Of a DNA stretch of 7,766 nucleotides, positions 1 to 5,357 are shown in pieces. The DNA comes from DATGHS01 sp035307785 (lineage in GTDB: Bacteria > Planctomycetota > Planctomycetia > Gemmatales > Gemmataceae), in contig DATGHS010000332.1 of NCBI GenBank assembly GCA_035307785.1, forward strand, positions 1-7,766, written 5' to 3'. The translations under genes and the position numbers were made by a program. Numbering within the stretch: the first letter of the stretch is position 1; every line of letters starts with the position of its first letter. The notes under the pieces are model-generated. The model did not search any database, had not been told where the DNA came from, and saw nothing but the letters and a program-made list of their open reading frames with translations.

Positions 1-683
1 CGCTCGCCGATCGAATCTGCCCGAACCACGATGCGCTGGCCGCGGAGGTGCAGAAGCGGCGCGAACAGAAACTCCTCGTTGGCCGCGTCCCATTTGCCGT
101 CGCCATTGATGTCGATCCAGATGCGGTCTTGCGGGTCGGAAAGCAGGCCATTCGCATCGCCATCCACGCGCCGCAACGAAACGCTTTTCCCCAACAATGT
201 AGCTTTACCTTCCCAGTAACCGCACGTGGCCACGCTAAGGGTCCGGCCGATCCTGCCATAACGAAACAGAACCATGCGCGGATACTCGTGAATCTTCTCG
301 CCGGTTTGAACTGCCGCCCTCAGGGGAACTCGCCAGGCGAGATCCTTGCCCGTCACGCGGCACTCCGCGGTGATCTCACGCTCCCGGCGCGCATCGACGT
401 AGAGATCCACTTCATCCGCTGCAACCTCATCGACCACGAGGGCGACGGCAGCCGCTCGGCCGACGCCATATTGCAACTGGCCGTAGCGCTGCCGCCTGCC
501 GCGATACTTGACCAATTCTTTCAAGTCGGCTGGCTTCGAATCGCAGAGGGGCAGTACGCGCGGTGGCGGATTCGCGAAAGGCTCGCCGGCCTTAGGGACG
601 ACGTAGTGCCAGTCTTCGGCTGCCGCGGCACTGAGCACGAGTAACAAGCTACCCAAACTCGCTAGCAAGAATCTCGTTTTCAT
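1..683 (-). CDS. Exported protein of unknown function with EF-hand-like acidic loops, 3' end cut by window edge
   Basis: An open frame of 227 codons runs from the ATG at 681-683 to the left edge without a stop, so the C-terminus is missing. I translated it directly from the reverse complement. The start is supported by GGAGG six bases upstream (690-694). Residues 1-22 form a signal peptide: basic MKTR, a Leu-rich core, then an SAAAA stretch with likely cleavage before Glu-Asp. The mature part looks beta-rich. Residues 174-183 (D-G-D-A-N-G-L-L-S-D) and 191-199 (D-I-N-G-D-G-K-W-D) resemble calcium-binding loops of EF-hand, dockerin or thrombospondin-3 type; calcium binding is an inference. Three cysteines lie at 47, 108 and 154. 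The gene begins 21 bp after the stop of the larger exported-protein gene and is probably cotranscribed with it. I do not recognise a named family; similar secreted proteins with such acidic loops are, as I recall, common in Planctomycetota. That it is a real gene is likely; its role is unknown. Confidence 0.82.
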   Translation of the reverse strand, partial: MKTRFLLASLGSLLLVLSAAAAEDWHYVVPKAGEPFANPPPRVLPLCDSKPADLKELVKYRGRRQRYGQLQYGVGRAAAVALVVDEVAADEVDLYVDARREREITAECRVTGKDLAWRVPLRAAVQTGEKIHEYPRMVLFRYGRIGRTLSVATCGYWEGKATLLGKSVSLRRVDGDANGLLSDPQDRIWIDINGDGKWDAANEEFLFAPLLHLRGQRIVVRADSIGE

Positions 684-689
684 AAACTG

Positions 690-694
690 CCTCC
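690..694 (-). promoter_or_regulatory. Shine-Dalgarno of the left-edge exported-protein gene
   Basis: On the minus strand GGAGG lies six bases before the ATG at 681-683, inside the 21-bp spacer between the two exported-protein genes. It fixes the start of the left gene and supports independent ribosome loading on a shared message. Confidence 0.75.
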
Positions 695-704
695 GCAGCA
701 AGGG

Positions 705-3071
705 TCAATCTTCAATCTCCGTGTAATTCATGCTTAAAGCGCGCCGAATGAACTGCCCTACCTCACCACCATCGGCCAGAAGAACTCGGATTACTTCACC
801 GCGCGCTCGTTCTCTTTGTGGCCCAGGGGTTTCTTCCGCCACCGAAGCGATTGCAGACTTGGGATCGAGTAACGCTAAGGCAAGCAGTGTGTAGTCACGC
901 CCATAAGAATTGGACATGCCCTTGGAGAGCGCTCGAGATTCCCGTACCAGTCTGAAAGCCAAATCACGGTCATACCTGGACAGGACCAACGCCAACTCTC
1001 CCAGAGAAGCCCGATCTCTAAACCGTACAAACTCTGAGTCTGATTCAGTCGAGCGCGTGAACAAGAAAATGCTCCGCCAGAAAAACTCGGCAGCTAAAGC
1101 GGGATCAATTTGTTCGGCGATGCCGATTTCTATGCCAGCGGTGCCCGCCGCACTCCAAAGGTTGTTGAATCGCCCTTCTCCCTTCGCGACCAGTTCCGCA
1201 AGGATGTCGAACGACCGGTCCAAAAGCGATAAGGCGTCCGGGGGACTTTGTTTCATCACTGCCTCCGCCATTACCCCATAAGCTCGGGCTTTGAAGTCGG
1301 ACGTGGTGATGGACTCGGCCAGCTTGCGGGCTCGCTGGAGATCAACCGAGGCCAAAGCATAGCAGACCCGAATGGCTCGTTGATCGCGTTGGAATACTTG
1401 TTGGTGATCTCCTGGCTTAAGCTGCATGTCAAAAACCCGTTCCGCATCTGCTGGATTAGTTTTCGCCAGTTTGACTGCGAGATTGCCATGGTGGCGGACG
1501 AATTCAAAAGGATCCTTCAAATCCTTCATCAGCGTCAGCGCAGCCGGCAAATCGATGGGCGCCAAATCTTCTGCAAAAGCACCACGCGCGTATCCGGCCC
1601 AAGCCGCCGTAGGCAACTCCTTGGCAATTGCTTCACCTTCGCGAAGCAACTGAGTCGCGCGATCTTTCTCGCCAAGAACCCACAGTCGCCGCGCAACTTG
1701 CGCCAAGTTCAAAATGCGATGGTCGTTCTCCGTTACTGCTTTGCTCTGTAGAAGCGCTTGGTTCAGGTATTCAATCTTTTCGGCTTTCTTCCTGTCGGGA
1801 AGCGAATCGCACAGATCGAGGTAACCAGTACAACGGAAGCCAGGATCCTTCATCGATTCGATGATGCTGCGGGCCTCATCGAGACTTTCACCCATGATCC
1901 GCTTCGCGGCAGCGCGCTTGAGGTAAGACTCGTACCAGGCCGATTGGAGCGGCCTTTTCTCCATTTCTTCCAGGAGACGCCCCGCGTCGAGTTTGGCCAA
2001 AGTTTCCCATGCGCGCATTCGTTCGTCGTCGTTCTTCGTTGCTGCTTCCTTCAGCACCGGCGCATACAGCTGCTCCGCCAGCGCCTTGCGCTCGGCGAAT
2101 GTCATGACTTGCGGCAACGTCGTGATTCTTTGCCCCGATGGCTCATTGCGCCGGCGCAGCGTGATTTTCAGCGCCTCGGGCTTGTCACAAACCTGTCCGT
2201 AGAAGCGATAGCCGGCTTTTTCGATGAACAGGAAGCCGGGAGCTGCAAAGGCGGCCTTCAACTCGAATTTGCCGGAATCGTCGGTCGTAGCTTGCGCTCG
2301 CAGTCTGGCGTCCGAGTGCGTCACGCGAGCACCGCCGACCGGCTTTCCGTTGCTGTCCAACACCTGCCCGGCCAGCGGAGTCATGCGGCGAAGCACGACG
2401 GTGCCGAAATCCAATGCCCCGGACTTCGGCATTTCCTTGAGCGCCGTCTTTTCGGAAAGGAATTCTTCGCCCTGAACTTCAAGCCGATAGCTGCCATCGG
2501 GGGCCAGGCACTGTGCCGATTCCAGGCGGCCTTCGCTGTCCGTGATGCCGCCCGCAGAAGGTACCGGTCGTGTGTTGGCATCGGAGAATTGTTCAAATCC
2601 TCCTGTTGAATACATCACCTTAACCTTGCTTTTCATAACCGGTTTACCATCCGCGTCGGTGACTCGTACGCTGTATCGCCGCGCGGACTTCGGGCTAATC
2701 GAAATCGTTATGGATTCTTTGAGCTTATCACCTGTGACGACGAATGCTTTCTCCGTAACGGCCTTGTCGTGTCGTGCCCGCAAGATCAGTTTCGTGCTGC
2801 CGAGCTGGGGTACATCTACCGAAAAAATTCCCTTTTCGTCGGTGAGCTGGTCGGGTTTCCCGTATAAGAAGCCGCTTGTGCCCTGGCTGGTCCACACGAG
2901 GCAATAGACCGTGGCACCAGCGACTGGCCGGTCTTGATCATCGACCACGGTACCTTGCACTCGAGTCATCTCGACCCTCTGCACCGGCACCGGCGGTGCC
3001 GGTTGCTGCCCGGACAAAGTCGCGGTGAGAGCGAGAAAAGAATAGACGGCGGTTGTGAATCGAGTGACCAT
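705..3071 (-). CDS. Large exported protein: three carboxypeptidase-regulatory-like beta domains plus a helical-repeat region
   Basis: The 788-residue product starts at the ATG at 3069-3071. A GTG at 3102-3104 would add 11 residues, but the ATG has AAGGAG at six-base spacing and is followed at once by a signal peptide (residues 1-20, cleavage probably near Gly21-Gln22; no lipobox Cys). A Pro-rich linker follows. Then come three transthyretin/CarboxypepD_reg-like beta-sandwich repeats at about 37-125, 131-228 and 232-306. Each carries a family-like sequence such as G-T-V-V-D-D-Q-D-R-P-V-A-G-A or G-Q-V-L-D-S-N-G-K-P-V-G-G-A. Residues about 320-788 are almost wholly alpha-helical, rich in Ala, Leu and Glu, with A-x-x-L and A-E/R-x-L patterns like TPR or HEAT arrays, but no canonical TPR consensus was confirmed. 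No peptidase active site or further membrane segment is visible. Beta repeats of this kind often serve adhesion or presentation outside the cytoplasm; a scaffold or binding role is inference. Confidence 0.88.
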   Translation of the reverse strand: MVTRFTTAVYSFLALTATLSGQQPAPPVPVQRVEMTRVQGTVVDDQDRPVAGATVYCLVWTSQGTSGFLYGKPDQLTDEKGIFSVDVPQLGSTKLILRARHDKAVTEKAFVVTGDKLKESITISISPKSARRYSVRVTDADGKPVMKSKVKVMYSTGGFEQFSDANTRPVPSAGGITDSEGRLESAQCLAPDGSYRLEVQGEEFLSEKTALKEMPKSGALDFGTVVLRRMTPLAGQVLDSNGKPVGGARVTHSDARLRAQATTDDSGKFELKAAFAAPGFLFIEKAGYRFYGQVCDKPEALKITLRRRNEPSGQRITTLPQVMTFAERKALAEQLYAPVLKEAATKNDDERMRAWETLAKLDAGRLLEEMEKRPLQSAWYESYLKRAAAKRIMGESLDEARSIIESMKDPGFRCTGYLDLCDSLPDRKKAEKIEYLNQALLQSKAVTENDHRILNLAQVARRLWVLGEKDRATQLLREGEAIAKELPTAAWAGYARGAFAEDLAPIDLPAALTLMKDLKDPFEFVRHHGNLAVKLAKTNPADAERVFDMQLKPGDHQQVFQRDQRAIRVCYALASVDLQRARKLAESITTSDFKARAYGVMAEAVMKQSPPDALSLLDRSFDILAELVAKGEGRFNNLWSAAGTAGIEIGIAEQIDPALAAEFFWRSIFLFTRSTESDSEFVRFRDRASLGELALVLSRYDRDLAFRLVRESRALSKGMSNSYGRDYTLLALALLDPKSAIASVAEETPGPQRERARGEVIRVLLADGGEVGQFIRRALSMNYTEIED

Positions 3072-3077
3072 GTTGCA

Positions 3078-3083
3078 CTCCTT
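3078..3083 (-). promoter_or_regulatory. Shine-Dalgarno that decides the start of the large exported-protein gene
   Basis: AAGGAG on the minus strand sits six bases before the ATG at 3069-3071. The competing in-frame GTG at 3102-3104 has only AAGG upstream and would put 11 extra residues before the signal peptide. The ATG is preferred. Confidence 0.75.
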
Positions 3084-3126
3084 TTGGGGAATAGAAGCGC
3101 TCACGGTATGCCTTAGCTAGCCTCAG

Positions 3127-3155
3127 ATTGTCGCAAAACGGAGGCTGATATGCAA
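3127..3155 (-). promoter_or_regulatory. Candidate sigma-70-type promoter of the exported-protein operon
   Basis: On the minus strand a -35-like TTGCAT (3150-3155; 3 of 6 matches to consensus) and a -10-like GACAAT (3127-3132; 4 of 6) are separated by exactly 17 bases. Transcription would begin near 3120, giving a leader of about 50 bases before the ATG at 3071. A 6-bp inverted repeat, AGCCTC at 3119-3124 and GAGGCT at 3141-3146, brackets the -10 element and could be an operator. The elements are weak, and consensus in this phylum is uncertain. Confidence 0.4.
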
Positions 3156-3193
3156 GGGGCTACATCGTGTCGACGAGTTTTTCTTCACTCCAG

Positions 3194-3293
3194 GGCTCAG
3201 CCTCCAGGAGCGCGCTGCCGCGAGGCTTCGCCACGCGCCTGAGGTCGCACGCTTCGGCTGGCCATCTGCAGCCAGGCACCCCGGGCCACAGGC
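3194..3293. repeat. Cluster of short GC-rich inverted repeats
   Basis: Successive small dyads are visible on the plus strand: GGCT-C-AGCC (3194-3202), CTCC-A-GGAG (3203-3211) and CGCG-A-GGC-TTC-GCC-A-CGCG (3219-3237, one A-A mismatch). A further pair, GCCTG (3237-3241) and CAGGC (3289-3293), encloses GGCTG (3256-3260) and CAGCC (3269-3273). It could be a REP-like element or a structured transcript. GC-rich sequence forms such pairs by chance, so support is modest. Confidence 0.35.
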
Positions 3294-3585
3294 AAGCGGC
3301 GCCACGCATCGTGATAGATTCTCCAAACTGGCCGGCGTCTAAGCAAAAGCTCAACGTGTGAGTGGCCTCCGCGAGCGCACTCCTCTCCTTCTCCGGCTTG
3401 ACGGCTCAGCGCTCGCCTTTGCATTTGCATTTCCCAAACTGGATCGTACCTTTGCGACGGCCGGCATTCATCTCGTTGCCGGCGAATGTAGCGCGCGCCA
3501 CGCTCGCGGACGCGCGCCAGCTCGGCAACCAGTTCGAGAACCGTCATGAGCACCAGCAAACTACCAATGAATGAATCCACCAATC

Positions 3586-3645
3586 AACCCAACCATGAAC
3601 CCAACCATGAACCCAACCATGAACCCACCCATGAACCCACCCATG
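3586..3645. repeat. 12-bp tandem repeat, five units
   Basis: Three identical units AACCCAACCATG (3586-3597, 3598-3609, 3610-3621) are followed by two units AACCCACCCATG (3622-3633, 3634-3645) and a shortened unit AATCCATG (3646-3653). Related ATGAAT and CCACC words flank the array on the left. The period is a multiple of three, so all frames stay open through it. In one minus frame it would read W-V-H-G repeats and in one plus frame E-P-N/T-H repeats, but neither belongs to a credible gene. It looks like a minisatellite that may vary in copy number. Confidence 0.9.
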
Positions 3646-3667
3646 AATCCATGAAACCACCAACAAA

Positions 3668-3786
3668 GTATCAATTTGTATCAATGTTTGCGAAGGCACG
3701 ATGCGCACGCCGCAATCACCTGCAGCGCCAGAATTTACGGCGAGCTCCGTTGTATCAACTCTTGTCACCAGGTGACAAAATGATAC
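3668..3786. promoter_or_regulatory. Cluster of four TGATAC motifs, possible regulator binding sites
   Basis: On the minus strand TGATAC occurs at 3668-3673, 3678-3683 and 3752-3757, each preceded by T (TTGATAC); on the plus strand it occurs at 3781-3786. The first two are a direct repeat with a 10-bp period, and the third is 74 bp further, close to seven helical turns. The last two are inverted and flank the palindrome at 3762-3778. Four copies of one 6-mer in about 120 bp is well above chance. The bound protein is unknown, and no regulator gene is adjacent in the window. Confidence 0.5.
3762..3778. promoter_or_regulatory. 17-bp perfect palindrome, operator-like
   Basis: TTGTCACC-A-GGTGACAA has two perfect 8-bp arms about one central base. 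It is bracketed by GTATCA (3752-3757) and TGATAC (3781-3786), making a nested dyad with slightly unequal gaps of four and two bases. Part of the arm recurs as GTCACCA at 3794-3800, 30 bp from its first copy. There is no T-tract after it on either strand, and the small loop makes a terminator unlikely. This arrangement fits a dimeric DNA-binding repressor site better. Which gene it controls is unclear. Confidence 0.6.
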
Positions 3787-3789
3787 TAT
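3762..3789 (+). promoter_or_regulatory. Candidate plus-strand promoter overlapping the palindrome, antisense to gltD
   Basis: TTGTCA (3762-3767, 5 of 6 to the -35 consensus) is followed after 16 bases by TACTAT (3784-3789, 4 of 6 to the -10 consensus). TG at 3781-3782 sits in the extended -10 position. The -35 is the left arm of the palindrome, and the extended -10 overlaps a TGATAC motif, so a bound repressor would block it. A transcript would begin near 3796 and run antisense into the 3' end of gltD; no plus-strand gene follows. This is a sequence match only. Confidence 0.35.
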
Positions 3790-3845
3790 CGTGGTCACCA
3801 AGCAAGGGGAGCAAAGCGAATAAGAGTTCGAGCCGGCAGATCGGC

Positions 3846-5345
3846 TTACAGCGCTCGCTCCGCTCGCGCCGCCTTCTCCATCAAATACGCGTCGCACTCG
3901 CGCGCGGCCCCGCGGCCTTCGTTGATGGCCCAGACCACAAGGCTTTGGCCGCGGCGCATGTCGCCGGCGGCGAAAACGCCGGGCACGTTCGTGTTGAATT
4001 TGCCGTACTCTGCCTTGGCGTTGGTGCGGGCGTCCTTTTCCACGCCGAGCTGGTCGAGAAGCTGGCTCTCCGGCCCGCTGAAGCCCAGGGCCAGCAACAC
4101 GAGTTGAGCGGGAAAGACTTGCTCCGAGCTGGGGATGTTTCGCGGCACGGCACGGCCATTGTCTTTCACCCACTCCACGCGGACGGTGTGGATCTCCTTG
4201 AGATTGCCCGATTCGTCACCGACGAATTTCGTGGTCTGGATGGCGTACTGGCGCGGGTCATTGCCAAAGATGGCCTGCGCTTCTTCCTGGCCGTAGTCGA
4301 GCTTGTATACCTTCGGCCACTGCGGCCACGGGTTGTCGGCAGCGCGCAGCAGCGGTGGCCGCGGGATGATCTCCAGTTGCAAGATGCTACGGCAGCCGTG
4401 GCGCAGCGAGGTGCCCACACAGTCGGTCCCCGTGTCGCCGCCGCCGATCACGATCACGTCCTTGTCTTTGGCGGAGATGTAGCGGCCGTCGGCGTGATGA
4501 CTATCGAGGAGGCTCTTGGTGTTGGCATGGAGGAACTCCATGGCAAAGTGGATGCCCTTCAAGTTCCGGCCTTCGGTCTTGGTGAAGAAGTCGTTGGGCC
4601 TGGTGGCGCCGCCACACAACACGGCAGCGTCAAATTCGTCGCGCAGTTTCTGGGCCGGGAGATTCTTGCCGACTTCGCAGTTGGTGACAAACGTCACGCC
4701 TTCGGCTGCCATCAAATCGACGCGGCGCTGGACATAACTCTTGTCGAGCTTCATGTTCGGGATGCCGTACATCAGCAATCCGCCGATGCGGTCGGCTCGC
4801 TCGAAGACCGTTACCAGGTGGCCGGCCTTGTTCAGTTGATCGGCGCAGGCGAGGCCTGCGGGGCCCGAGCCCACCACGGCCACTTTCTTGCCGGTTCGCA
4901 CGGCCGGCGGCTCGGGCTGCACCCAGCCTTCTTCGAAGCCGCGGTCGATGATGGCGCACTCAATGCTCTTGATGGTGACGGGCGGTTCGCTGATGCCGAG
5001 CACGCACGAGCCTTCACACGGCGCCGGGCAAACGCGGCCAGTGAACTCCGGGAAGTTGTTGGTCTTGTGCAGCCGCTCGAGCGCTTCTTTCCACAGACCG
5101 CGATAGACGAGGTCGTTCCACTCCGGAATGAGGTTGTTGATGGGACAGCCCGCGGCCATGCCTTCAATGAGCGCGCCAGTGTGGCAGAATGGCACGCCGC
5201 AATCCATGCAGCGCGCGCCTTGTTTTTGCAGCAGCGCTGCGTCGGAATGGCCGTGAAACTCTTCCCACTCGTGAACGCGCTCCTTCGGCGCATGCGCCAG
5301 CGGCAATTCACGCGGGAACTCCAAAAAGCCGGTTGTCTTGCCCAT
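3846..5345 (-). CDS. gltD: Glutamate synthase [NADPH] small (beta) subunit
   Basis: The 499-residue product oxidises NADPH at FAD and passes electrons through Fe-S clusters to the large subunit in the cytoplasm, for glutamate synthesis from glutamine and 2-oxoglutarate. The N-terminal Fe-S domain has Cys46, 49, 54 and 67 and then Cys106, 110 and 114 (V-C-P-A-P-C-E-G-S-C). The FAD-binding Rossmann motif G-S-G-P-A-G is at 159-164 and the NADPH-binding G-G-G-D-T-G at 301-306. The C-terminal flavin motif G-V-F-A-A-G-D is at 456-462. Length is near the usual 470-500. An ATG at 5355-5357 lies four codons upstream, directly after the gltB stop. I prefer the ATG at 5343-5345, because GAGG (5352-5355) lies six bases before it and M-G-K-x-T-G-F-L-E-F is the typical start of this family. 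It forms an operon with gltB. All cofactor motifs look intact. Confidence 0.97.
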   Translation of the reverse strand: MGKTTGFLEFPRELPLAHAPKERVHEWEEFHGHSDAALLQKQGARCMDCGVPFCHTGALIEGMAAGCPINNLIPEWNDLVYRGLWKEALERLHKTNNFPEFTGRVCPAPCEGSCVLGISEPPVTIKSIECAIIDRGFEEGWVQPEPPAVRTGKKVAVVGSGPAGLACADQLNKAGHLVTVFERADRIGGLLMYGIPNMKLDKSYVQRRVDLMAAEGVTFVTNCEVGKNLPAQKLRDEFDAAVLCGGATRPNDFFTKTEGRNLKGIHFAMEFLHANTKSLLDSHHADGRYISAKDKDVIVIGGGDTGTDCVGTSLRHGCRSILQLEIIPRPPLLRAADNPWPQWPKVYKLDYGQEEAQAIFGNDPRQYAIQTTKFVGDESGNLKEIHTVRVEWVKDNGRAVPRNIPSSEQVFPAQLVLLALGFSGPESQLLDQLGVEKDARTNAKAEYGKFNTNVPGVFAAGDMRRGQSLVVWAINEGRGAARECDAYLMEKAARAERAL

Positions 5346-5351
5346 GGTGTG

Positions 5352-5355
5352 CCTC
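5352..5355 (-). promoter_or_regulatory. Shine-Dalgarno of gltD next to the gltB stop
   Basis: GAGG on the minus strand lies six bases before the ATG at 5343-5345 and three bases after the gltB TAG (5358-5360). A ribosome terminating on gltB would cover it, which points to translational coupling and matched subunit amounts. It also argues against the alternative ATG at 5355-5357, which overlaps it. Confidence 0.6.
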
Positions 5356-5357
5356 AT

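Larger units (their letters stand above)
3156..3845. other. Gene-free interval between gltD and the exported-protein operon
   Basis: I see no convincing protein gene or known RNA gene here. The right side (about 3580-3800) is lower in GC than the flanking genes. It holds a 12-bp tandem array at 3586-3645, four TGATAC motifs at 3668-3786 and a 17-bp palindrome at 3762-3778. The left side (about 3160-3540) is GC-rich and contains many short inverted repeats at 3194-3293. The only open frame of note, minus strand 3197-3583, starts at TTG without a Shine-Dalgarno, is very Arg-rich and resembles no family I know. Frames on the other strand are equally short. The interval may be a decayed insertion or a regulatory and structural spacer. 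No clear rho-independent terminator for gltBD was found in it. Confidence 0.6.

Noticed and set aside
48..644. Plus-strand open frame of 198 codons
   Set aside because: It lies antisense to the left-edge exported-protein gene, which has a signal peptide and strong ribosome site; the plus frame has neither and resembles no family.
1758..2609. Plus-strand open frame of 283 codons
   Set aside because: It is antisense to the middle of the large exported-protein gene, lacks a ribosome site and has an Arg/Leu-heavy composition typical of shadow frames in GC-rich genes.
3072..3104. GTG at 3102-3104 as the start of the large exported protein
   Set aside because: The downstream ATG has a better ribosome site (AAGGAG, six bases) and starts exactly at the signal peptide.
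3197..3583. Minus-strand open frame of 128 codons in the gap, considered as a small or decayed gene
   Set aside because: It starts at TTG with no Shine-Dalgarno, begins beside the tandem repeat, is very Arg-rich and matches no family I know; it cannot be supported, though a decayed gene is not excluded.
3586..3653. Tandem array considered as a CRISPR array
   Set aside because: Units are 12 bp and directly adjacent with no spacers; there are no cas genes nearby.
3762..3778. Palindrome considered as a bidirectional terminator for gltBD
   Set aside because: Only about seven pairs with a three-base loop could form in RNA, with no T-tract on either strand; an operator fits better.
3544..4173. 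Minus-strand frame with W-V-H-G repeats, considered as a repeat protein
   Set aside because: Its N-terminal part is an out-of-frame shadow of gltD and the repeats simply translate the 12-bp minisatellite.
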